From Artemia franciscana (Eukaryota; Arthropoda; Branchiopoda; Anostraca; Artemiidae), in NCBI RefSeq assembly GCF_032884065.1, contig NC_088873.1:21999558-22063557 (forward strand): a stretch of 64,000 nucleotides of DNA. The letters are read 5' to 3'. The notes under the pieces are model-generated. The model saw only the letters and a list, made by a program, of their open reading frames with translations. It did no database searches and was not told where the DNA came from. Position 1 is the first letter of the stretch; each line of letters starts with the position of its first letter. Shown here one piece after another: positions 1 to 9,458 of this stretch. The translations under genes and the position numbers were made by a program.

Positions 1-293
1 TTATGGGACAAAAACAAGGATCTTACCATTGATGAACTGTACAATAGGTTTGACATTGTATGATTGCAGGAACATCTTTTGACAGGAACGAGTGTTAATT
101 TCCTACGCCGCACTACTAATCACTTTACTGTCACAATAAATGCTACTCCTACTTTTGGAAGGCCTTTTGGGGGTTAGGCTGCATTATCAAAAAAAGCTCA
201 GCTTATTTTCTCCGTCATGTTATTTTTCTGACGAGCTTTTTCTAGCTATAAGACTCGGCAAAACTGTTTTAATTAATACATATAGAGACGAAT

Positions 294-863
294 ATGACTT
301 CTTTGAATAAATTCTCCAAAGCATGTGCAAGTTTAAAAACTCTCCTCCATAAGCAAGGATGCTTGAAATTTATTATTATTGGTGATATAAAAACTGACAT
401 AAAGCTTGATTCTGTGCGTTGTATGAACCTTCTTGATAGTCTTTCTAATTACAGAATAATAACGAAGGATCTATCTTTTTCGTCCGTCCATAATTCTGGC
501 AGCCTATCGGATATTGATCGTATGATTTGTTCCCCGTTTATTACATCTTCAACAGTGCGTGTCCACGAAGATGAGCAGGATATTGATCACCTTCCATTAT
601 CACTCTACTTTTCGATTAGAACAAATAGTACAGCCCAGACAGATTCCCCTGCCTCTAAATGGTTCGTTCGGAGTAACTGGAAAAATCCAAATATGTCACT
701 ATGTATTTCAACCCTGGCCATACTCCTTGGTTCATTACGTGTACCCTTTCATTTATTCCAGCTAAATGTTTACTCCAGCAATTATGAACTGAATCAGTAC
801 TACAACCAAATTGTGTGGTGTTTAAACAGGCTGAGGAGCTTACTGTCCCTCAGGAGCAAGTGA
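294..863 (+). pseudogene. LINE endonuclease C-terminus and linker fragment
   Basis: This is the longest surviving reading frame of the LINE at the left edge (189 codons). It contains IIIGDIKTDIK, the degenerate counterpart of the GDFN motif of APE-type endonucleases, then SDID and IDHLPL, which match the SDH catalytic region. The Asn of GDFN is replaced, so catalysis is unlikely. The protein sense continues in another frame from 815 to 1183, which shows a frameshift near 830. It is not a host gene. Confidence 0.75.
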
Positions 864-1494
864 GAAGAAGTACAAGGAAACCAATGTGGTCGTGTGACCC
901 TGAACTCAGAACCGTGAAAAGCAAAGCCAAATTGTGGCTGCGGATATGGTTTGATAATGGTCGACCACAATCTAGAAATGTATTTGAAATAAAACAAAAA
1001 ACTAAGCATGTGTTTAAAAAACGTCTGCGATTAAGCCGATATAAAGGGTTAGATTGCCCAACCAACAAGAATGAATGGGACAAAGTGATTAATTCATCTA
1101 AATTAGATAACTCAGCAAATATTAATTCCCCATCTCGCCAGCTGCGTGGTCTAACCATTATTCAGTTATATTTTCCAAAGTGAATTGTGTAGTGCACGCA
1201 TTTTACTCAAAGCTGCTTGATTCGGTTCTCCCGCCTTCCTTGACTCAGGCACTAGTTCTACCTGTTTCTGTTGTTGCTGTAGTGGCATCTTTAAAGAAAT
1301 TGAAATCAAACTCGGTTGATGTTGACGGAATTAGTGTTAATCATCTTAAAGTAAATTGCCCATCTTTTTTTCCATTTACTGTTGCTTTTCCAAATGTTTA
1401 TTTGTTGTTCTCATGTTCCTGATAGCTTTTTGTGTGGAACTGTCACTTCCGTTCTTAAGGGAGGTTACTTGAAATTAAATCGGATTGTTCTCCT

Positions 1495-2608
1495 TACAGA
1501 CCAATCACGGTTACTTGTAATTTTAGTAAAATCCTTGAATATATCCTATTTCCTTTCATAAATTTGAATGCTAATTTTGGGGAGCACCAGTCCTGTTTTC
1601 AGTCTGGCATCGGTTGCCATCCCGCTCACCGTGCTCTGGCTTGCCTTTTTAAAGATGCTTCTGCTAAAGGGTACGATCTTCACATCTGTGCCCTTGATCT
1701 TTTTAAGGCTTTCAACAGTATTGTACACAGTCAGGCTCTTTATTCTCTTTATAGTCACAGCATTAACCTTTCGCTGATTTTTCTTCTTAAGTTCTGATAT
1801 GGTAAATCCTATCTTCAAACTAAAACTAATGGTAGCCTTTCTTCTTTTATTGCCCCTGTATGTCAGGGAGTACGGCAGGGCGGAGTATTATCTCAAGGTA
1901 TTTTTAAATTTTGTATTTTTAGTATTCTTGAGAATGTATCTTCTATGTGTTTTGTTGGGTTAACTGATATTTCATACCTTCATTATGTTGATGATATTCT
2001 TCTAATTAGCCGGTCTAAACTCAGACTATCGTAGACGGTTAATAAAGTTTCTTAATCTTTTATCAAAATAGATCTTTCGCTTAACGTTGGTAAATGTGAG
2101 TATCTTTCTTACAATTCTCCGTCCCCTCCTAAACCTCTAAGCTCTATGCTTTTTTTTCATCCCTCATGTGGATTCGATGCAGCGGTTGGGTATTACACTT
2201 ACCAAAAATTAAAAAACTTTTCGTAAACGTGCCGTCCGGGATGCTAAAACAAAGATCCAGGTTGGTTACTCTAAAATCGTAGCTAATCGGGGCAAATATA
2301 ATCGCATTGCCCTTGGAAAACTGTATTCTACTTTTTCAGATCATTCTGTTCTTTACCTTTCTGGGCTTTATCCTATACTTAGGAATAAGGATTTTAGTGA
2401 TGTTCAGGTGGCCTATTTCCGTTTTTGTAAATATCTTCTTTATCTTCCAATCTGGTATAGGAATAAAAAACTAATAAATAAGTCTCACCTCCCGAATATT
2501 ACTGAAAAGCTGACTGGTTTACACAAAAAGATTTCGGAAACAGCGTATCGGCGATTGTCGCCTCATCATGGCTTAATTCGGTCTTTTTCATCTAAATTAT
2601 TTATTTAA
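1495..2608 (+). pseudogene. LINE reverse transcriptase fragment
   Basis: The peptide PITVTCNFSKILEY near 1500 is RT block 1-2. It is followed by FQSGIGC, DLFKAFNSIVHSQALYSLY (block A; D-x-x-K-A-F is usually DLSKAFD), QGVRQGG (block B) and YVDD (block C). The C-terminal tail VAYFRFCKYLLYLP... ends at the stop at 2608. At least one stop (near 1795) and several frameshifts between 2030 and 2400 disrupt it. It belongs to the same element as the endonuclease fragment upstream. Confidence 0.8.
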
Positions 2609-2640
2609 TGTTATGGTCGTTTAATTATTTTTGGTGATTA

Positions 2641-3510
2641 ATGTTGTTTGTTTTTGTGTAATGTTATTGTTGATTTTTGCTTGTGTTTACTCCACTATTT
2701 ATATTTTTATGTAAGTGGGTTATAAATCAATATATATTTCTCAAATTTAGGGGAAAAGCCTTAGTATGGTTGAAAATCTTGCTGAAATAACAGAAAATGT
2801 GTTTACAAGATTGGGCAATAACTGGGCACTAAAAAAAGAGACTAGAAATTAAAAATTTAGCTAGCTTAAGCATTTTTTTCGAAATTCAGATATACATAGG
2901 AAAGGATAGATATAGTAGCTTAATAAGACCTTTCCGGAGGGTAATTTTGGCCCTGGATTCATTCCTGAAAGTTAAATTTGCCTTACTCGGCTACTTTCTA
3001 AGATAGCAAGAAGACTCTTAACTAGAATCATCTAAATTTTTTCCAATGTGAAACATTAATAATTAATATTTTACTAGGCTAATTCGAAATTCATTTTAAC
3101 AATTCAATTTTGATCAAATAAAAACTCAAATTTTGTCAAGCGGAAGCGTTATACCAAACAGGTTTAAATTTTCATGTTGATAAAATGTTCAAACCTGGGA
3201 TTAAGGTCTTCTTTACTTGTAGATTTAGGCAGAGAGCTGTTGCTACAAGTACTGAACTGTGAATAGAGCGCTAATACTAGCAGAACAATGACGTAGCAGA
3301 TTAGGAAAAGTATAGTTTGTAGGAAGATTTTTTATAATTCTATTTTATCTTGAAATTTTTAGTAAAGTGCAAAAAAGACTGTTGCGTAAAACAGATATTT
3401 AGATTAAATGAGTAATTTTTTTGGCTTGCAAGTTTCAATTTTATCTATTTGCAAGCTTGAATTCAATCGAAGTTGATGTTGTCTAAAGATCTAGATTTAG
3501 CTGACTTTAC
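2641..3510. other. Non-coding spacer with a dispersed-repeat fragment
   Basis: No open frame of note. Around 2925-3035 the sequence resembles the arms of the large inverted repeat at 26.4-28.5 kb: it shares a run around 'cctgaaagtt' and then 'tagcaagaag...ctagaat'. The segment therefore carries a diverged third copy of that repeat. The rest is AT-rich and featureless to me. Confidence 0.45.
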
Positions 3511-4077
3511 GTGATAATGAAAAATAATCAACTTTTAAGTAAAATGAATAGCGGCTCAACTAATACTGAGAATGATGACTTCTCAGTCATCATTAGACAT
3601 AGCCCATTAGATAGTCAACCCAATGATGACAATGATGTAAGCGATCTAGAAATATCACCATTTTGTTCAGACAGACAGTCAACAAATTCTATCTCTGTGT
3701 GGCACTTTTATCGTCGGAGTGTTCAAGAAAAACAGTCGACGGTCGCAGTAGCTGAAACATACCGTGAGCAAGATCATCGGTCAGAAACTATGGCAGGGAA
3801 AACTTTTACAATTCCATATTCTCTGGATGATACATCGTCAAAACTAGAATCTCTGAAAAGTCCTAATCCACTTCAAATTTATCATTCCTATTCTGTACAA
3901 GAAGCAGAAGAACTTGCTAAGTTGCCCATGTTCCAGCCCACTGTAAGATTGACTCGCTGCACAGGCAATCTAAGAGATAATGCTTTACGTTTAAAAACCA
4001 CTAAGGGGACAACAGAAAGGAAAGTAAACAAGAAACCAAGGCGACAACAAAAAGGAAAAAAAAAACAAGGAAAATAA
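3511..4077 (+). CDS. Uncharacterised 188-residue protein, parent of the adjacent tandem array
   Basis: This is an uninterrupted ORF with two possible starts (ATG at 3511 and 3544); I do not recognise the family. The N-terminal half is rich in Ser, Asn and Asp. A middle part reads KTFTIPYSLDDTSSKLESL. The C-terminal third contains YSVQEAEELAKLPMFQP and NLRDNALRLK, then a very basic tail (KVNKKPRRQQKGKKKQGK). The 3' part from about 3860 is the first unit of the tandem array that continues to 7450. Later units keep recognisable pieces of the same peptide but are broken by stops and frameshifts. It could be an exon of a host gene, a captured gene fragment, or a relic ORF of an unrecognised repeat. 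Confidence 0.45.
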   Translation: MIMKNNQLLSKMNSGSTNTENDDFSVIIRHSPLDSQPNDDNDVSDLEISPFCSDRQSTNSISVWHFYRRSVQEKQSTVAVAETYREQDHRSETMAGKTFTIPYSLDDTSSKLESLKSPNPLQIYHSYSVQEAEELAKLPMFQPTVRLTRCTGNLRDNALRLKTTKGTTERKVNKKPRRQQKGKKKQGK

Positions 4078-5612
4078 AATAAAGCACATTGCGTCAAAAC
4101 TGACATAACGTTAAAAGTCCGATAGAGCTTCAAATTTATGATTTCTCTTCTGTGCAAGAAGCAAAAGAGCTTGCTAACGTTCTTATGTTCCAGCCCATTG
4201 CAAGATTAACTCGCTACATAGGCAATCTAAGAGATAATAATTTAAGTTTAAAATAAACTAACTCGACAATAGAAAGGAAAGTAAACAGGAAAAATAACAT
4301 AAAGGACATTGCGTCATAACTGTTGCAATGCAGAAAGTCTGAGTCCGCTTCAAATTTATGATCAAATCTTACGAATTATGACCAAATTAAGAGCTTGCTA
4401 AGTTGCCCATGTTTCAACGCGTTGTAGGAGTAACTCGCTACATAGGCATTCTAAGAGATAATGCTTTACGTTTAAAACCCACTAACTCGATAACGAAAGA
4501 GAAAGTAAACAAGAAAAATAACATAAAGCATATTGCGTCATAACTGACGCAATATGCTTCACGTTTAAAACCCACTAACTCTACAACAAAAAGGAAAGTA
4601 AACAAGAAAAATAACATAAAGCCCATTGCGTCATAACCGAAGCAAAGTGAAAAGTCCGAGACCGCTTCAAATTTATGATCAAATCTTATGAATTATGTTC
4701 AAATTAAGAGCTTGCTAAGTTGTCCATGTTCCAACCCATGGTAAGATTAATTCGCTGTATAGGCAATCTAAGAGATAATGCTTTATATTGAAAACCCACT
4801 AAGTCGACAAAAAAAGGAAAGTAAACAAGAAAAATAACGCAGACGTATTGCGTAAAAAGTGACTCGCTACACGTGCAACCTAAGAGATAATGCTTTACGC
4901 TTAAAACCCACTAACGCGATAACAAAAAACAGTAAACAAGAAGAATAACATTAAGTACAATGCATCCAAACTAGAATCTTCGAAAAGTCCGAGTCCGCTT
5001 CAAATTTATGATTTCTATTCTGTGCAAGAAGCAAAAGAGCTTGTTAAGCCTATATTTCAGCCCATTGTAAGATTAAATGCTACACAGGCAATCTAAGAGA
5101 TAATTCTTTACGTTTAAAACCCACTAAATCGACAACAAAAGGAAAGTAAACAAGAAAAATAACACAAAGCACATTACGTCAAAACTGACGCAATGTGAGA
5201 AAAGTTCCAAGACTGCTTCAAATTCATGATTTCTATTCTGTGCACGAAGCAAAAGATCATGCGAACTTGCTCATGTCCCAGCCGATTGTAAGATTAACTC
5301 ATATCAAGGTACAACTTAAATGCTTCTAACTTAGCATTATTTTGTCTTTTTTTTTGTACTCTTTCCAAAGGTTCCTGCTTCCTTTTTATTGACTTTAGAA
5401 CTCCAGATGTTAATCAGGGAGCTACAGGTTTTGATCTTTTTAATCGAGGAATTTCTAAAGGAGCTTTCAGACAATAAGACGTGAATTTTTCCTTAGCAGT
5501 GTCATAAAACCTGCCAAATGTGTCGTTATAATTGCTTAAACTAATATTTTCTGGTAAACAAAAGTCCCATGAATACGTACCAAGATCTTCTTTCAATCTA
5601 TCGAGCTCCACT

Positions 5613-5762
5613 TGTTTTTTTTTTTTGTATTGTATCGGATTAACGACGCTTCTTGACTACTAAGGTCCCTGCGTCGGCCCTGCAGTGCATTCCTGCAGTA
5701 TGATTCGATCTCTAGGTCCCATATTACCATGCTAAGGTCAAACCCACTGCGAAACCACAGGA
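5613..5762 (-). mobile_element. tRNA-derived SINE, copy 1, with 15-bp target-site duplication
   Basis: A 150-bp insert is flanked by a perfect 15-bp direct repeat CTATCGAGCTCCACT at 5598-5612 and 5763-5777. Read on the minus strand it begins with an A-box-like 'tttcgcagtggg', then a B-box-like 'agagatcgaatc'. It ends in 'gatacaatac' plus a run of A, the typical 3' end of a retroposed SINE. It matches a second copy at 29093-29233 over nearly its whole length. It lies inside the LINE endonuclease relic, so it is younger than that LINE. Confidence 0.9.
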
Positions 5763-6244
5763 CTATCGAGCTCCACTGATGAGCAACAGAATCTCGGTTT
5801 ATCCGGGGGGACTAATCTTTGTGGATTTTGGAGGATCGGAAACAGGGCTTTAACTGGCAAATGGTCGGAAGTATCAGAAAACAGTACTCCATTCTTAATG
5901 GAGTGCAGCGATGAAAAATTATTGTCAATTAATGTTCCTGGCTGATTTTAAATCCTTGTTGGTATGTTTATACAAGGAGCCAATCCGTACGAAATTAGTA
6001 AAGACAAGAGATTGGAAGCCTGCCTAGATGACGCTTTCGTAAGGTCAAGGTTAAAGTCGCCCATCGTTACAACTTCATATTTTTCAGCACAAACTTCCTA
6101 AGAGCGTCTTCTAATGTGTCAAGAAATTCAGTCGTAGATCCGGTTGGAGAACGATATACTTCGCCAATTATTATCCTTTCCTTAGCGTCATTTGAGATTT
6201 CAATAAATAGTGACTCAAATACCTTTTCATTATTTATACATAAA

Positions 6245-6745
6245 TCATGTCTTAGTACGGCCTGAAATTATTATGGATGTAAAATCCGAGTCCACCTTTT
6301 TGCCCATCTTGCGGTTAATAAAAATCGACATATAACCGGGAATATCCAAAAGTACCTGATTCTTCTCATTCAAAAATGTTTCACAGAGAACGATAATTGC
6401 AGGGCAGAAATCCCTGCATAATAAGTGAATATCGTCGAACGAAGAATTTAGGCCCTGAACGTTAAGATGCACAACCGGAAATACATCGGCCCACCGAGCT
6501 CCGAAACCCCAAAATCTCAGCTCCTCCACAAACACGCTATCAATAATATTCTCAAAATTTTCGTCAAAATTCATATTGGGGGCTTTACAAACCCGGTTAT
6601 TCATAATTTCATTAAAATTAACTATCCTAAATTCATTATCATTTAATCTCCCTAATGTTATGTTAGCGTTAATCCCCAACGGAGAATCAATCTCAACCAT
6701 AATTACTTGCCGAAACAGGTGACCAAGAGTCATTTTGCATTCGCG
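6245..6745 (-). pseudogene. LINE endonuclease N-terminal fragment
   Basis: This is the open part of the endonuclease relic. The continuous frame extends right to 6796, but its first residues read through a flanking array unit in reverse, so the LINE part begins near 6745. The motif LNVQGL followed 30-40 residues later by LCETFL marks the first catalytic blocks of APE-type LINE endonucleases. The frame shifts near 6250, after KMGKKVDSDF. It is not a host gene. Confidence 0.7.
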
Positions 6746-7455
6746 TTTGTCCGAGTCCACTTCAAATTTATGATTTCTTTTCTGTGCAAGAAGCAAAAGA
6801 GCTTGCTAAGTAGCCCATGTTCCAGCCCGTTGTAAGATTAACTCACTACATAACCAATCTAAGAGATAATGCATTACGTTTAAATCCTACTAACTCGACA
6901 ACAAAAGGAAAAGTAAACAACAACAAAAACATAAAGCAAATTGCGTCGAAACTAACGCAATGTGAAAAGTCTGAGACAGCTTCAAATTATTGATCAAATC
7001 TTATGAATTACGTTTTGACGCAATGTGAAGAGTCTGAGACGGCTTCAAATTTATGGCTCCTATTCTATGCAAGAAGCAAAAGAGCTTGCTAACTTGCCCA
7101 TGTTCTAGCCCATTGTAACATTAACTCGCTATACAGGCAATCTAAGAGATAACGCTTTACGATCAAAACCCACTAACTCGACAACAAAAAGGAAAGTAAA
7201 CAAGAAAAATAACAAAGCACGTTGCGTCCAAACAAGAATCTTTGAAAAGTCCGAGTCGGCTTCAAAATTATTATTCCTATTCTGTGTAGGAAGCAGAAGA
7301 GCTTGCTAAGTTGCCAATGTTCCAGTCTATTGTAAGGTTAACCCGCTACGTGAGTAATCTAAAGGACGCTGCTTTGTGTTTGAAACTCACAAACAGGCGA
7401 CAAAAAGAAATGTTAACAAGAAAAACAACATAAAGCACATTGCAGTGAATTGCCA

Positions 7456-7877
7456 AATAAAAGCCACCCAGAGTTCCTTAATGAACCCTTTAATTGATGC
7501 AGATAAGGGTCCATGCCAAAAGCTTGCACAAAAATGGCACTAGAAATTAAAAGTTCCATTCAAACCAGCCATCTTATAATATTCTATTACCACTAGCTCT
7601 ATTCAAATACATCTGCTATACAAACAGAAAGACAAGGAGACGCATCAACGTAAACCCATGTAAAAAGTAATTTTTGTTTGTCTTTCAAGGTGGGCGACTT
7701 CAAATATCCTGTACAGTGTCTATACTGATTCCATTGCGCACCTTCATTTTGAGCTTACGTCATTTTCGAGGAGTTTCAGGCTCTTGTTCTAAATTCCCAT
7801 AAATTCGTTTTCGCAATAAACTTTTACTACAAGAAGAACAACAAGAAGTTCGCCACAAGAAAATAGAAGTGAACGAT
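7456..7877. other. Spacer between the tandem array and the minus-strand membrane-protein model
   Basis: No convincing ORF. On the minus strand, the 3' side of the predicted gene keeps one further open stretch, with RKRIYGNLEQEPETPRK near 7760-7810, in a frame different from the predicted stop. It could be an alternative C-terminus reached by different splicing or simply 3' UTR. Confidence 0.3.
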
Positions 7878-9259
7878 CTACTTCATCACCACAACATAAC
7901 TGTTGTTTTCCAGGGGCCTGCAGCACAAGAAAATTATTATAAAGACTGCCATCAATGGCATGACCACTAAAAGTACAGTCCATTTATTTATCCTAGCTGT
8001 TAATCTGTAGCATGAGATAATTCAATCACTGATAATAACTCCACCAATGAAGCGATTGACGTCAGCTAAGATTCTAAGGCACTTGATTTTTAATAGTCTT
8101 AAAATTCTTGTGCAGGCGTATTGCACTTGTATCTTCTTCTATCCCTTTACAATTAAATGCAAGCAATACAGGTTTACTGCCATATCTCTGTGAGGATGAT
8201 CTCTTGTGCACTCTCAAGAGTGTGAGATGTAGGCTAATATTATAGACCTAAGATTATTTTACAGTTTAATGATAATAACACACCAAGGAAGCCTTATGGC
8301 CAAGTATTTTAAAGTGTTTATTTGATTTTGGCGGAAAATCTTACCATATTCAGTCTTCATTATCACACCATAGGTGTTAAGCTCTTTTTCAATCAGCATA
8401 CCGATCGACAATAAAAATTTCATGTAGTAAATGTTTAACTTTGATAACAGTGTCTCATAAAGACAGAGTGTACTGGCAGCGTCACGTCCATATGCTCTTA
8501 GTTCGGCACTAAATTTTGAGTGAACGTGTAGAGTGGCGTAGTCTGAAATACAACAATCAATGCACAAGATTTATTCAAGCGGGTCCCATAGATCATCTAC
8601 TAACATCACAGAAAAGCACCTTCATCTACTTTGACTAAAAGAAAAACAGCATATACTACCATAACCAACTAATTTCATATTGTACTTATCATGACCTTAA
8701 TTTACACTAGGTAACAATTAGCTTTGACCCAGTAATATGTCTCATCTTAACAGCTTAGAACATTCATTAGATGAAATTATATTATTGGATATTTTTACTA
8801 TTTTTACTCTTTCACCATCATGTAAGTGTAGACCAGTATAGTATAGTAAAGGCGACTGTAGAACTGAGATCTACCAGCGAAAAAAGGGATAGAGTATAAT
8901 AAACCTTAGGGGAACTAGAAATTTCACATTTCCTCAAAGCAGTCTAAAAATCTAAAATTGTTGGCCAAAGTAGTACTTAGACTTTTTCTTCTCTCGAAAA
9001 TTTTAGGGACTAACACGGAATACCATATGTTCCTGTTGAACCAATATTATTTTGGAAACTATCACAATTAATAAAGAACATAACAGTATAATGCCTCATG
9101 TTCGTGCGATTTTTTTAGTCTATACCTTTCGTAATCAGGACTGAAACACCGTCAAAATAACGTTGCGAACTCAAAAGTGGAAAAACTAACCTTTATTTTT
9201 ACATTGCACAATATCTTTGGGTCATTCCTACATTCTTGACATTCGGCAAACCAACCCAT
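7878..9259 (-). CDS. Predicted four-exon small protein with one C-terminal membrane segment
   Basis: Model: exons 9259-9191, 8870-8816, 8542-8345 and 7996-7878; 441 nt, 146 residues. Every junction has GT/AG ends and compatible phase. Exon 1 begins with an ATG preceded by an in-frame TAA and encodes MGWFAECQECRNDPKILC, a Cys-x2-Cys pair. Exon 3 is helix-rich (LYETLLSKLNIYYMKFLLS). The last exon encodes a hydrophobic stretch of about 21 residues (WTVLLVVMPLMAVFIIIFLC) 17 residues before the end. That suggests a type I or tail-anchored membrane protein. It starts 119 bp downstream of the HCCS stop on the same strand. I do not recognise the family. The donor of exon 2 (GTGAAA) and its short length are the weakest parts of the model. 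Confidence 0.45.
8345..8542 (-). CDS. Third (largest) exon of the unrecognised membrane-protein model
   Basis: The acceptor TTGTATTTCAG lies at 8543 onward and the donor GTAAGA follows TATG at 8345. Sixty-five codons stay open, starting YATLHVHSKFSAELRAYGRD and ending GVIMKTEY. Both junctions are phase 1 and match the neighbouring exons. The frame also stays open beyond the donor to 8259, so an unspliced reading cannot be excluded. Confidence 0.5.
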
Positions 9260-9377
9260 TTTTTAAATAAGATGCTTGGTCTAATAGCCCATTCATACAA
9301 TGAATTAAATAATTTAATTAAATTTACTTTACTGGTAACGACATTAAAATCCAAATAAACAGTAAAACTGAGATTAA

Positions 9378-9458
9378 CTACTGGGTCTGCGGTAAGCTGT
9401 CGCCCTTCGGTCCGGAAAATTTATCGTCAATTGCATATTTCCATCGCCACCACGCAAC
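9378..9458 (-). CDS. HCCS: HCCS terminal coding exon 6
   Basis: Encodes [20 protein letters not shown] and a short tail ending PQTQ, stop TAG at 9380-9378. VAWWRW is the conserved C-terminal signature; the following 20 residues are an extension relative to mammals. The acceptor is ATTTTACAG. An ATTAAA-type poly(A) signal may lie on the minus strand near 9310, and an AATAAA at 9197-9192 would overlap the downstream gene model. Confidence 0.93.
   Translation of the reverse strand, partial: VAWWRWKYAIDDKFSGPKGDSLPQTQ

Larger units (their letters stand above)
1..2640 (+). mobile_element. Decayed non-LTR retrotransposon (LINE), APE + RT type
   Basis: One ORF2-like protein can be followed through several frames. 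The C-terminal half of an apurinic-type endonuclease lies at about 190-600, a linker at about 600-1420, and reverse transcriptase at about 1495-2030. The C-terminal tail ends at the stop at 2608. Diagnostic peptides are QGVRQGG near 1864 and YVDD inside LHYVDDILLISR at 1978-2013, the RT catalytic box (YADD in many relatives). Frameshifts near 830, 1180 and 1430 and several stops make it inactive. The 5' end is outside the window or lost; the 3' end is around 2640 with no clear poly(A). The domain order fits a Jockey/CR1-like clade, but the clade is inferred. Confidence 0.85.
5300..6745 (-). mobile_element. 3'-truncated LINE fragment (endonuclease domain) inside the array
   Basis: On the minus strand the protein starts near 6740 and contains VVHLNVQGLNSSFDDI and IIVLCETFLNEKNQVLLDIPG, a typical APE-endonuclease N-terminus (N and E catalytic blocks). 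It continues through 6240-5840 in broken frames to GEVYRSPTG and MGDFN-like sequence. After the SINE insertion it resumes with the post-endonuclease linker (SLSNYNDTFGRFYDTAKEKF) down to about 5300. Reverse transcriptase is missing, so the 3' part of the element is lost. That is the opposite of usual 5' truncation and suggests a later deletion or rearrangement. The flanking array units are not in phase across it. Confidence 0.75.
3860..7455 (+). repeat. Tandem array of about 218-bp coding-derived units, interrupted by a LINE
   Basis: The anchor 'cttcaaattt' (or a near variant) recurs at about 3871, 4128, 4348, 4665, 4998, 5216, 6760, 6980, 7043 and 7260. Several spacings are 217-220 bp; others are multiples or truncations. 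Each full unit reads from 'tatgatttctattctgtgc' through 'ggcaatctaagagataatgc' to 'aggaaagtaaacaagaaaaa'. It ends in an imperfect inverted repeat around 'cattgcgtca' and 'tgacgcaatg'; the copy at 4528-4557 has perfect 13-bp arms with a 4-nt loop. The units are degenerate copies of the 3' end of the ORF at 3511-4077. The array is split between about 5300 and 6745 by a LINE fragment. Confidence 0.85.

Noticed and set aside
3888-4157. Minus-strand ORF of 89 codons opposite the 3511-4077 ORF
   Set aside because: It is an antisense shadow of the lysine-rich tail (poly-Phe/Leu in reverse).
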